From Lysobacterales bacterium (GTDB lineage: Bacteria > Pseudomonadota > Gammaproteobacteria > Xanthomonadales > Xanthomonadaceae), in assembly GCA_017302135.1 (NCBI GenBank), contig JAFLDZ010000001.1:248001-312000 (forward strand): DNA of 64,000 bases, given 5' to 3'. The translations under genes and the position numbers were made by a program. Shown here piece by piece: positions 34,163 through 42,009 of this stretch. The notes beneath the pieces were generated by a model. It saw only the letters and a list, made by a program, of their open reading frames with translations. It ran no database searches and was not told the DNA's origin. Position 1 is the stretch's first letter, and every line of letters begins with the position of its first letter.

Positions 34163-34713
34163 GCGATGGCACTCCCACACATGTCACTCTCCTGTGCGCT
34201 ACACGCGATTACTTGCCCATGTTCGATGTGCTCGTAAGCAAGCATCGTCGCAGTCTCATCAACACACAGCGCGCAACCTTCGCTCCATTCGCTGCTGCCG
34301 TCGATGTAATGTTCCTTTTTCCAAATTGGTGCTTCGTGCTTGACCGCTTCGATCACATCGCGGCAGGCACGGAAGGCCTGATCACGGTGCGGAGTGCCGA
34401 CCGCCACGATCACGGCGAAATCGCCGACGTTCAACCTCCCTTTGGCATGCGCGACATATATCCTGATCTTCGGTCCATAGTGCAAAATCGCCTTTTCTGC
34501 AGATTTTGCAAAAACGGCGAGTGCCAATGAATCGAACATGTCGTAATGAATACCAGTGACATCGCGTCCTTGATTGGCCATGCGTACTCGGCCCACAAAG
34601 ATGTCGATGCCGCCGAAGGCATCATCGGAGACAAAATGGAGTGCCACAGATGGGTCTAACGCCGCGTCGGCGATATCAACGACCAGACACTGCAACATGT
34701 TCGTGGCATCCAT
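34159..34713 (-). CDS. moaE: Molybdopterin synthase catalytic subunit
   Basis: 184 residues; MoaE with MoaD converts cPMP to molybdopterin. Motifs: GRVRMANQGRDV, YVAHAKGRLNVGDFAVIVAV, TPHRDQAFRACRDVIEAVKHEAPIWKKE, including the catalytic Lys region. It is longer than usual (~150). The extra ~35 residues at the C-terminus contain Cys and acidic residues (WSEGCALCVDE, IACSAQESDMC) and could form a small metal site. It starts 3 bp after moaD ends. Confidence 0.92.
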   Translation of the reverse strand: MDATNMLQCLVVDIADAALDPSVALHFVSDDAFGGIDIFVGRVRMANQGRDVTGIHYDMFDSLALAVFAKSAEKAILHYGPKIRIYVAHAKGRLNVGDFAVIVAVGTPHRDQAFRACRDVIEAVKHEAPIWKKEHYIDGSSEWSEGCALCVDETATMLAYEHIEHGQVIACSAQESDMCGSAIA

Positions 34714-34716
34714 GAC

Positions 34717-34977
34717 TCAACCCCCACAGACCGGTGGAATGATCGCGAGCCGACCGTCGGTCGGAATGGGACTGGACGCGCGCAACAACTCGGTCTCGGT
34801 GGCGAATGCTGAAGTTCGCATCAGACCCGAGGTATAGCCGCGCCAATGCGACAGGCCGTAGACGTCCATCGCCGCGCGCACGTCGCCAATGGTGGTGGCG
34901 CCGGGACAGTCAAGATCAAGCTTGCCCTCCTCCTGGAATTGCCGGAAGGCGCCGTAAAGCTGGATTGAGATACGCAT
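34717..34977 (-). CDS. moaD: Molybdopterin synthase sulfur carrier subunit
   Basis: 86-residue ubiquitin-like protein ending in PPVCGG. The C-terminal Gly-Gly is adenylated and thiocarboxylated to donate sulfur to MoaE. The beta-grasp start MRISIQLYGAFRQF is typical. It lies 3 bp from moeA and 3 bp from moaE. No moeB (activating enzyme) is in the window and must be supplied elsewhere. Confidence 0.92.
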   Translation of the reverse strand: MRISIQLYGAFRQFQEEGKLDLDCPGATTIGDVRAAMDVYGLSHWRGYTSGLMRTSAFATETELLRASSPIPTDGRLAIIPPVCGG

Positions 34978-34980
34978 GGC

Positions 34981-36264
34981 TCAGGTTCTCGTGAACAGCG
35001 TTTGATCGAAATGACAAAGTGGATGGACGTCGACCAGCGCGCCTGCGAGGAGCGTCTCGGCCTGCGCCGGCAGGCCAGCCCAGACCCGCGCGGGTAGCAA
35101 CGGCCGGGTTTTGAACGACTCTTGGCCCTTAAGCAGACCGAGACTCAGTTGCCCGCCCGCATCCAGCCGCAACTCGGCTTTCTGGTACAGATGGAACCCC
35201 GGCTTCTTGTCGATGCCGCCAGCCAGTGCCATACGCCAGCTCTGCTCGGACGGCATTGCAAGCATGCAACGCAATGCAGTTTCGACGAAAAACCGCATGC
35301 CGACAGCACTGGAGACGGGGTTGCCGGGCAAACCGAAAAATAACGCCCCGCCCGGCAGGGTCGCAAACAATAGTGGCTTGCCGGGACGCATCTTCACTTT
35401 GTGGAAGACCGTCTCGCCGCCGAGTGTGCGCAGCGCATCCGGAACAAAATCGTAGCGACCCATCGACACCGCACCAGTCGAGATCACAATGTCTACGCCG
35501 CCGGCAAGCCATTGCCTAGCCATTGCGACAAACACCGAAGCATCGTCGGGAAGGGTCCTTGTCTCCAGCACATCCGCTCCGGCTTCACGCAGACGCAACG
35601 CGAGATAAGGGCCATTGGTGTTGTAGATCTGCCCCGGCAGCAAGGGTCGACCAGGCACGTCGACCAGTTCCCGTCCCGTACAGGCAACAACGACACGCGG
35701 TCGCTGTCTGACCGCAACCTGCGCGATACCGATCCCACGCAGCAGCATGAGCTCTGCGGCCCCGAGTCTGGTGCCTGCCTGTACCGCCTCGTCGCCGCAG
35801 GCGATGTCCTCACCTGCACGACGCACGTGTTGGCCACGCGTAGTCGTGCGGTCGATCCGTATCTCCAACGGGCTACCATCGTCTGCACAACGCAGCACGG
35901 CCACATCTTCGACCGGAACCACAGTATCCCGTCCATCCAGAATACGCGCGCCGGTCATGATGCTGACAACACCAGGCGCCACTGTGTCAGCAACATCGCC
36001 TGCGGCCAATTCAGCGACGACCATGAGTGCGGCACCGGGTCGCAGGTCCTCGTTCCACCGCAGGGCATAGCCATCCATCGCAGAGTTGTCGAATGGCGGC
36101 AGATCGGAAGGGCTGTCAATGGTTTCAGCCAAGACCCGGCCCTCTGCCTGTGCCAGCGGGATATATTCGACCGGCATCGCAACCGCGCGCTCACGAATCA
36201 GTGCTTGTGCGCTGCCGACATCGATCATGGTCTTAGCGGTTGCGGGCACATGCTCTACGTTCAC
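34981..36264 (-). CDS. moeA: Molybdopterin molybdenumtransferase
   Basis: 427 residues; MoeA inserts molybdate into adenylated molybdopterin. Conserved segments: PPFDNSAMDGYALR, STGAVSMGRYDFVPDAL, KVKMRPGKPLLFATLPGG, FFGLPGNPVSSAV. The length is slightly above E. coli MoeA (411). ATGA overlap with moaCB. Part of the moa-nar series, supplying cofactor to NarG. Confidence 0.95.
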   Translation of the reverse strand: MNVEHVPATAKTMIDVGSAQALIRERAVAMPVEYIPLAQAEGRVLAETIDSPSDLPPFDNSAMDGYALRWNEDLRPGAALMVVAELAAGDVADTVAPGVVSIMTGARILDGRDTVVPVEDVAVLRCADDGSPLEIRIDRTTTRGQHVRRAGEDIACGDEAVQAGTRLGAAELMLLRGIGIAQVAVRQRPRVVVACTGRELVDVPGRPLLPGQIYNTNGPYLALRLREAGADVLETRTLPDDASVFVAMARQWLAGGVDIVISTGAVSMGRYDFVPDALRTLGGETVFHKVKMRPGKPLLFATLPGGALFFGLPGNPVSSAVGMRFFVETALRCMLAMPSEQSWRMALAGGIDKKPGFHLYQKAELRLDAGGQLSLGLLKGQESFKTRPLLPARVWAGLPAQAETLLAGALVDVHPLCHFDQTLFTRT

Positions 36265-37262
36265 GGATGCGACTCCCCACGCACCATCGCCAGCGCATGT
36301 GCCAGCAGCGGTGAGATGATCGTCATGCCCTGCGTCACCGCCTCCGGACTACCAGGCAAGCAAATCACCAGCGTTTCGTCGCCCACCAGTCCGGCCGCAG
36401 CACGGCTCAGCCACGCCAGCGGCGTATGCGCGCTGCTCGCGCTGCGGAACAGCTCGGCCAAGCCTGGGATTTCGCGGGTCACGACCTGCGCCAAGGCTTC
36501 CGGTGCAAGATCACGCGGGCCGAAACCGGTGCCGCCGGTACACAACACCAGACGCGTCCCGGCCTGGGCTTCTTCACGCAATGCCGCAGCCAGCGGCGCG
36601 ATGCCGTCCGGCAGCAGGCGACTGCCAACCTGGGCACCGAGGGCCCGCAGCACATCGCCCGCGATCGGGCCGCTGCAATCGTCGTAACCGCCGCTGTGTG
36701 CGCGATCACTCAGCGTGATGACGGTCGCCACAACGCCATCCAGGCGCGGCGTGAACGCAGGTCGATAATGCGTGCGCTCTTCCTCGCTCATGCCTTCGGG
36801 GTGAATCCACACGCCTTTTTTACCACCCTCCTTGAATAAGAGTCGCACCCCGCCGATACCTAGCGCCGGTTCCACGGGTTTGGTCAGGTCATACAGGGTC
36901 AGCAAAGCTGCACTGGCGCCTGCTAGTGCCTCCATTTCCACGCCCGTGCGCGCGGTCAACCCGGTTTCGCAATACACACGGATAGCATGACGATCAGCGA
37001 CAGGCACGCACCGCACATCGACAAATTCAAGATTCAGTGGATGACACAGCGGCATCAGCACGCTGGCTTGTTTGGCGCCTTGGATGCCGGCGACTTCGGC
37101 CATCGCGATTGCGTCGCCTTTAGGTAGATGACGGCCGATGATCGCAGCAAAACCCACCGCCCCCGCCAGCAACTCCCCGACCGCCACCGCGCGCCGTTCG
37201 CTCGGGCGCTTGCGGCGGATGTCGGCCATATGGAAACGTTCCTGATCCATGAATGCCTGCAT
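36261..37262 (-). CDS. moaCB: Bifunctional MoaC-MoaB/Mog fusion
   Basis: 333 residues in two domains. Residues ~10-160 are MoaC, which completes cPMP formation with MoaA (KQASVLMPLCHPL; TGVEMEALAGASAALLTLYDLTK). Residues ~175-330 are a MoaB/Mog domain that adenylates molybdopterin (VITLSDRAHSGGYDDCSGP; LCTGGTGFGPRDLAPEAL). Such fusions (moaCB) occur in other proteobacteria. The ATG directly follows the moaA stop. With moaA, moaD, moaE and moeA it gives almost the whole pathway. Confidence 0.94.
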   Translation of the reverse strand: MQAFMDQERFHMADIRRKRPSERRAVAVGELLAGAVGFAAIIGRHLPKGDAIAMAEVAGIQGAKQASVLMPLCHPLNLEFVDVRCVPVADRHAIRVYCETGLTARTGVEMEALAGASAALLTLYDLTKPVEPALGIGGVRLLFKEGGKKGVWIHPEGMSEEERTHYRPAFTPRLDGVVATVITLSDRAHSGGYDDCSGPIAGDVLRALGAQVGSRLLPDGIAPLAAALREEAQAGTRLVLCTGGTGFGPRDLAPEALAQVVTREIPGLAELFRSASSAHTPLAWLSRAAAGLVGDETLVICLPGSPEAVTQGMTIISPLLAHALAMVRGESHP

Positions 37263-38246
37263 TCAGCCCCCGATCGTCGCTAGATTGGACGTGAGGCCTG
37301 TCTGGCCTTCATGCAGACCATGCCCGGCCTGTTTAATCCCCAATTGCCCGTACAACCGTGCTACCAGGGCGGCTTGATCGTCGTCCGACTGCAGCAATGG
37401 GCGCAATGGAATGCCGATATTGCCGAACAGACACAATCGCAGATCACCACCAGCGGTGACGCGCAGACGATTGCAGTCGGTGCAGAAGCCTTTCGAATAT
37501 GGCGCAATCACGCCGATGCGTCCGGCATAGTCCGCGTGTGCGTATTCGCGGGCAGGGCCGGCGTCGTGCGCACGCGGTAGAAGTCGCCATCCGGCCAGCT
37601 CCAGATATTGCTCCAGACTGTCAGCGCGGACATGGTAGCGCTCGAAATACGCACGATTGTCGCCGGTCCGCATCAATTCGATGAAGCGTACCGAAACACG
37701 ACGCCGGCGCAGATAGTCGAACCAGCGCGGCATCTGATCGTCGTTGCACCCGCGCAACAACACCGCATTTATTTTGACCGACTGGAACCCCAAACCCAGC
37801 GCGTGTTCGATCCCTTCGAGCAAATCGTCCAGACGGTCGTGCCCTGTGATCTCAGCGAAGCGTTCGCGCTCCAGTGCGTCGACACTGATATTGAGATGCG
37901 TCAATCCGGCAGCGCGCCAATCGTCCACACGACGACGCAACAGGATGCCATTGGTAGTCATACCGATTTTTTCGATGCCGGGAATGGCCCCAGCCGTCGC
38001 GATGATCTGGCTTAGATCTTTGCGCAAGCTCGGCTCTCCACCGGTCAGACGCAGCTTGCGCATACCCACGGCTGCGAACGCGCACAATAGGCGCGTGATT
38101 TCGTCCATTTCCAGCGCCTTCGGCCTGCCCGGCGCGGCTTGGTAACCGTTCGGCAGACAATAGCTGCAATGAAAATTGCAAGCTTCAATGACCGACAGTC
38201 GCAAATAGGGAAACGTCCGGCCGAACCGGTCCGCCAGTACTCGCAT
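37263..38246 (-). CDS. moaA: GTP 3',8-cyclase
   Basis: 327 residues, a radical-SAM enzyme starting molybdopterin synthesis from GTP. The N-terminal cluster motif CNFHCSYC and SAM motif TGGEPSLRKD are present, and the C-terminal second-cluster set CTDCNRLRVTAGGDLRLC. It ends in the usual IGG tail needed with MoaC. Start at MRVLADRFGR, with AAGGAG 11 nt upstream; the frame is open to 38324. First gene of the moa-nar series, with an FNR-like box ~180 bp before the start. Confidence 0.94.
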   Translation of the reverse strand: MRVLADRFGRTFPYLRLSVIEACNFHCSYCLPNGYQAAPGRPKALEMDEITRLLCAFAAVGMRKLRLTGGEPSLRKDLSQIIATAGAIPGIEKIGMTTNGILLRRRVDDWRAAGLTHLNISVDALERERFAEITGHDRLDDLLEGIEHALGLGFQSVKINAVLLRGCNDDQMPRWFDYLRRRRVSVRFIELMRTGDNRAYFERYHVRADSLEQYLELAGWRLLPRAHDAGPAREYAHADYAGRIGVIAPYSKGFCTDCNRLRVTAGGDLRLCLFGNIGIPLRPLLQSDDDQAALVARLYGQLGIKQAGHGLHEGQTGLTSNLATIGG

Positions 38247-38425
38247 GTTGTCGTTCGCTCCTTTCCAATCGGGCGGCGCGACCGTTTCCAGCCGTACCGG
38301 GTGGCCCGGATCGCTCCAGACCACGGACGCCGCCCATGCCGGAGGGCGAAGGTGCGGCGACTTCGGAGTGCCGCCCCAGATTGCGGGCGACGGACACAGC
38401 GTAGATGCGCAACGTCATGCCGACA

Positions 38426-38439
38426 TTGACTAGGATCAA
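38426..38439. promoter_or_regulatory. FNR/ANR-type box before moaA
   Basis: TTGAC-TAGG-ATCAA matches 9 of 10 consensus positions of TTGAT-N4-ATCAA. It is the only good box upstream of the minus-strand series moaA-...-narK1 and may drive all of it. The gap 38247-38509 otherwise shows no gene. Confidence 0.72.
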
Positions 38440-38509
38440 GTCCACAAGCATGTGCCTGAGCTGGCCTGCTTCGGTAAGCCTGCTTGGGCAGACCTGCTAC
38501 ACCGCGATC

Positions 38510-38914
38510 TCAGCCCCGGTCGAGCATCACCAGACTGCCGCTGCGATCGACCGCAAGCAGTTGGGACACCCGCCCGCCCTTGATCTGTTCGACCATCATC
38601 CGCAAAGGTTGCACCGCTTCGTCGCTGTTCGGTACGTGCCCACCGCGGCCATCCATCGTGGCCACGAACAGGATGTCCCAATGCTCAATCGCCTGCGCCG
38701 ATTCCTCCAGCAGACTGCCGAAACTGGCGACCTCCTGCGCCGTGCGGTCGACGCAAACCGCAGGCGACAGCGCGCCGCCCTCACCGCGTTCGAACGCCGC
38801 ACGCTCGGCTGGTGACGCATCCACTTCAAGCCCAGCCTTTGCGAACACCAACAACAGCCGCTGCGGTTCCGGCTGCTGCCGAGCCATTGCAAGAAACTCA
38901 TCGAAAGTCTGCAT
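38510..38914 (-). CDS. Conserved hypothetical protein
   Basis: 134 residues, beginning MQTFDEFLAMARQQPEPQRLLLVFAKAGL, with FERGEGGALSPAVCVDR and LFVATMDGRGGHVP in the middle. Similar small proteins occur near proteobacterial nitrate genes and are sometimes loosely labelled as ribonucleotide-reductase subunit; I see no sign of that enzyme's motifs. Cytoplasmic, alpha/beta in appearance. It points toward moaA from 264 bp upstream. The FNR-like box at 39118-39131 lies between it and the plus-strand operon. Confidence 0.65.
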   Translation of the reverse strand: MQTFDEFLAMARQQPEPQRLLLVFAKAGLEVDASPAERAAFERGEGGALSPAVCVDRTAQEVASFGSLLEESAQAIEHWDILFVATMDGRGGHVPNSDEAVQPLRMMVEQIKGGRVSQLLAVDRSGSLVMLDRG

Positions 38915-39117
38915 TGATACTTTTCCAAGGGATAGCTAGGGCATTTGAGAATAGACCGGCATGATTGATATTGGCTGGGCCGTGACCAGCTGTGTCGCGG
39001 CCAATTGGAGCACGACCGGCGCTCATTGCGCGATCGTCGTCTGCGCGACCAGCCTGCCGAGAAATTCGAAGTAACCTTCGAGGTGCCGGAGCGTGGCGCG
39101 GCCGTCAACGGGTTACC

Positions 39118-39131
39118 TTGACTGAAATCAA
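39118..39131. promoter_or_regulatory. FNR/ANR-type box before the DUF2249-UbiT operon
   Basis: TTGAC-TGAA-ATCAA, 9 of 10 consensus matches, 97 bp upstream of the DUF2249 gene. It may also serve the divergent gene at 38914. The surrounding gap 38915-39227 (313 bp) shows no gene; a lone TTGAT half-site lies near 38965. Confidence 0.72.
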
Positions 39132-39227
39132 ACGGGCATCGGTCCGACTGCCGGGGGTGTTCTTGACGCGGGTCATGGCAATGCCGACCGCTTCTCGGCA
39201 AATTGAAGACCAATGCAGGAACGAGCA

Positions 39228-39512
39228 ATGACATCTGACGCCAGTATCAACCAGGGTTGCGGTCTGCAGCAGCCAAGCCACCCCGTGCGTTCGGAACTGG
39301 ATCTCCGCGCATTGGCACCTCCTATGCCGCTACTGCGATCGCTTGAACTCGCCGACGCCTTGTCGCTCGGCGAGCAGGTGACCGTGCTGACGCCGTTGTG
39401 GCCCGAGCCGCTGTTCGAAGCGCTGGATGAACGAGGGCTGGCGTGGGAGGCGGCTCCAGTGGCGGAGGGTGGCGTGCGCGTGCGCCTGTGGCGACCCCAT
39501 GTCCGCACTTGA
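39228..39512 (+). CDS. DUF2249-family protein
   Basis: 94 residues with the DUF2249 core LDLRALAPPMPLLRSLELADALSLGEQVTVLTP and the end RLWRP. This family is TusA-like in shape and often found near nitric-oxide and denitrification genes; its biochemical role is not known. Start at MTSDAS with AGGA 7 nt upstream. Its end overlaps the next gene by 14 bp. Confidence 0.82.
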   Translation: MTSDASINQGCGLQQPSHPVRSELDLRALAPPMPLLRSLELADALSLGEQVTVLTPLWPEPLFEALDERGLAWEAAPVAEGGVRVRLWRPHVRT

Positions 39513-40767
39513 GATCGCGCAGTCTCCGCCGATTCGATGGCCCGGTCGCTTCCTGGCATCGGGGCCGTTGTGGGGCATTTTCGCTGGCGTACTCCTCGCC
39601 GCACTGGGGCCATTGCCCTGGGAAAGCCGGTGGCATCCCGGTGTACTTTCGCTCACGCATGTACTGTTATTGGGTGTGATCGGCAACACCTGCCTGGGCG
39701 CAGCGTTGCAGTTCCTGTCCGCTGCGGCCGGCAGCAGGCCGGCGGGCGGTGCCGGCACCTGGGCGACCCTGCACGCGCTTTATAACATCGGTGTGTTCGC
39801 CCTGAGTATGGGGTTGCTGTTGATGGAACCCTGGCTGCTGATGATCGCGGCTTCCTTGCTGGCGATCGCCATTCCCGGTGCGGTCCTCGCGATGTGCATC
39901 GGCCTGTGGCGAGGGCGCGGCGAACGGCTTCTTCGCGGCACGCTGGCGATCCCACTGTTGTTCTGGTGCGTCGCCGCGGGACTGGGCGTCGCGTTGGCGA
40001 TCGGTCTGGCGGGGTACTGGCCGCTCAGCTTCGTCACGGTTGCCGATGCGCACGCGATTGCCGGTGTCGCCGGCACATTCGGCCTGTTGCTCATCGCGGC
40101 CGGGCGCATCGTACTGCCGACACTGCTGGGCACTGCGCGCCCCAAGTCGAGGCTGTTTTTCCACGCGTTCCTTGGGCTCACGCTGCTGATCGTCGCGGCG
40201 ATGCATTGGCGTATGTTCGCCGATGATGCCGCACCGCAAGTGCGTATGGTGGCGGCCGCGGTGGCAATCGCAACGGCCGTTGGCCTGCTTGCGCTCTGGC
40301 GGCGGGTGCGCGGCCGCAACCGGCCGATGGCCACTGCCTGGATTCTGGGACTCAGCATCGCCCACATCGCGGCATGGATACTTGCGGCCGATCCGCGACG
40401 CATGGGGATGGCGCCGATGGTGTCGATACTGGGGTTCGCGCTACCGTTGCTGATCCTGTCGGTGTCCCTCGAAATCAGCGCCTTTCTGGCTTGGATCGAT
40501 CTGCATCTGCGCTCTGGACGAGGAGTGAATGTACCCGGGGTACATCTGTTGATGCCCGATCGCGGCAAGTGGCACTGGTTGGCGGCACAGTGCGCGGCGG
40601 GAACGCTGCTGGTGATGCTGGCGCTGTATCCCTCGCAGATCCTGGCGTCGCTGGCCGGCATCGCCAGTGCCGTGTGCTACTCACTGCAAGCGTGGGTGCG
40701 CGGACAACCCCGTCGCAATGTCCTCCGCTTCCTTCACCGTTCAGGAGACCGGCCATGTCGCACTTGA
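39499..40767 (+). CDS. Polytopic membrane protein, NnrS-like
   Basis: 422 residues with about 11-12 hydrophobic segments. Conserved-looking His residues fall inside or next to helices (SLTHVLLLG, TLHALYNIG, ADAHAIAGVAG, FHAFLGLTL, AMHWRMF, IAHIAAW), a pattern suiting heme or metal binding as in NnrS. Sequence is only distantly like the clear NnrS at 47-48 kb, so the family is not certain. It starts inside the end of the DUF2249 gene and overlaps the DGC gene, so it is in one tight operon. Inner membrane; probable role in nitric-oxide or nitrate metabolism. Confidence 0.68.
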   Translation: MSALEIAQSPPIRWPGRFLASGPLWGIFAGVLLAALGPLPWESRWHPGVLSLTHVLLLGVIGNTCLGAALQFLSAAAGSRPAGGAGTWATLHALYNIGVFALSMGLLLMEPWLLMIAASLLAIAIPGAVLAMCIGLWRGRGERLLRGTLAIPLLFWCVAAGLGVALAIGLAGYWPLSFVTVADAHAIAGVAGTFGLLLIAAGRIVLPTLLGTARPKSRLFFHAFLGLTLLIVAAMHWRMFADDAAPQVRMVAAAVAIATAVGLLALWRRVRGRNRPMATAWILGLSIAHIAAWILAADPRRMGMAPMVSILGFALPLLILSVSLEISAFLAWIDLHLRSGRGVNVPGVHLLMPDRGKWHWLAAQCAAGTLLVMLALYPSQILASLAGIASAVCYSLQAWVRGQPRRNVLRFLHRSGDRPCRT

Positions 40768-41156
40768 AACCGCCGCTGACCTATTCATGCTCGGGCTGTT
40801 CCAGCGCGGCTCAAATGGCCAACCAACTGGCCTTGCGGCTGGATCGCGAACGATTGGCCGACATGTCCTGCATCGCCGGTGTCGGCGGCGGTGTTACCGG
40901 GTTGGTCAAGACTGCGCAGAGCGGCCGGCCGATTCTGGCCCTGGACGGTTGCGCCATGGCCTGCGTCGAAGCGTGCCTGGCCAAAGTCGGCGTCCGGCCG
41001 ACGATCCACCTGATCTTGTCGCAATATGGCGTGCGCAAGCAGAAGCACGTCGATGCGAACGTGGACGAGGCGGGCAACATCTACGCGACGCACGTGCGCC
41101 CTGCGGCGCTTGACTTGATCGCCGCATCCCGCAGTCGTTCGCATGATTCGCAGTGA
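40755..41156 (+). CDS. DGC-domain putative zinc-binding protein
   Basis: 133 residues with CSGCSSAAQMANQLAL at the start, ADMSCIAGVGGG and the family-naming DGC motif in ILALDGCAMACVEACL. Cys-rich, probably metal-binding, function unknown. AGGAG lies about 7 nt before the ATG. Overlaps the membrane-protein gene by 13 bp and the UbiT-fusion gene by 14 bp. Homologues are often near DUF2249 and ubiUV genes, which suggests a role in Fe-S or redox maturation. Confidence 0.82.
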   Translation: MSHLKPPLTYSCSGCSSAAQMANQLALRLDRERLADMSCIAGVGGGVTGLVKTAQSGRPILALDGCAMACVEACLAKVGVRPTIHLILSQYGVRKQKHVDANVDEAGNIYATHVRPAALDLIAASRSRSHDSQ

Positions 41157-42009
41157 CGCCCGCATCGAAGCGTTGCGCACGGCGATTGATCGTGTCGATG
41201 CGGGCATCGTGGCATTGGCGGTCTTGCGACGTCGCATCGTTCGTGGAGTGGCTGCCAGCAAAACGCCTGGTGCGGGACGAGATCCGGAGCGCGAAGCGCG
41301 CGTCCGCGCGCACGCCGCACGAGTCGCGACCGATCTTGGCCTTCCAAGCATCACCGCCGAACAATTGGTCGATTCGCTGATTCGCGACGCCTGCGCCCAG
41401 CAAGGCTACTCTACCGATGCCGATCACCAGCGCCCCGATATCGAACCTTTCACACCCGGAAACGCCATGTCCAATACGCTCGTCGTGCATCTCGCCCGGT
41501 GGTTACCGGCACCGAAGAGGATGTCCCCGGTGCTTCGCCAAGTACCGTCGCGTTGGCATGCGCGGCTGATGCAGCACGCGATGCGTCATGCGCTCGCCGA
41601 CCCGGTGCATGCCGGCGAGATCGAGTTCCTAACGACTCGAACCATCGGCATCGAAGTGACCGATCTCGGCCTGTCGTGGTCGATCGGTTTGCGCAACGGG
41701 GCACTGACGGTGGTCGATGATCCCGCAGAGGCCACGGTCAAGGGGACGGTGACGGATCTGATGCTGCTGGCCAGCCGCGCCGAGGACGCGGACACGCTGT
41801 TCTTCCAGCGCAGACTGGTGCTTACCGGCGACACGGAGCTCGGGCTGCTCGCGCGAAACACCCTGGATCGCCTCGACTGGGAACGCATCCCGCTCGGCAT
41901 GCGCGTTCTCCTGCACCGCGCCGCGCGCTTCGCGCGGGACGCGCGCGATGCGTGGCACGATGCTCAGGCCATCGGAACGGCCGCACAACCCGGGCCACCC
42001 TCCCAATAG
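41143..42009 (+). CDS. ubiT: Chorismate-mutase-like domain fused to UbiT (SCP2)
   Basis: 288 residues. Residues ~5-87 look like an AroQ chorismate mutase: ALRTAIDRVDAGIVALAVLR, the Lys of VAASK, RDPEREARV and the terminal Gln pair of ACAQQ. From ~109 the protein is UbiT, an SCP2 lipid-binding protein: GEIEFLTTRTIGIEVTD and the diagnostic ADTLFFQRRLVLTGDTELGL. UbiT with UbiU and UbiV is needed for ubiquinone synthesis without oxygen. UbiT alone is ~165-175 residues, so the mutase part is an addition; an internal ATG at 41467 could also give UbiT alone. Chorismate is the ubiquinone ring precursor, which makes the fusion suggestive. Tail-to-tail overlap with ubiV (46 bp). Confidence 0.85.
   Translation: MIRSDARIEALRTAIDRVDAGIVALAVLRRRIVRGVAASKTPGAGRDPEREARVRAHAARVATDLGLPSITAEQLVDSLIRDACAQQGYSTDADHQRPDIEPFTPGNAMSNTLVVHLARWLPAPKRMSPVLRQVPSRWHARLMQHAMRHALADPVHAGEIEFLTTRTIGIEVTDLGLSWSIGLRNGALTVVDDPAEATVKGTVTDLMLLASRAEDADTLFFQRRLVLTGDTELGLLARNTLDRLDWERIPLGMRVLLHRAARFARDARDAWHDAQAIGTAAQPGPPSQ

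Noticed and set aside
38510..38914. Ribonucleotide reductase subunit
   Set aside because: Similar proteins sometimes carry that label, but the 134-residue sequence has none of that enzyme's motifs.
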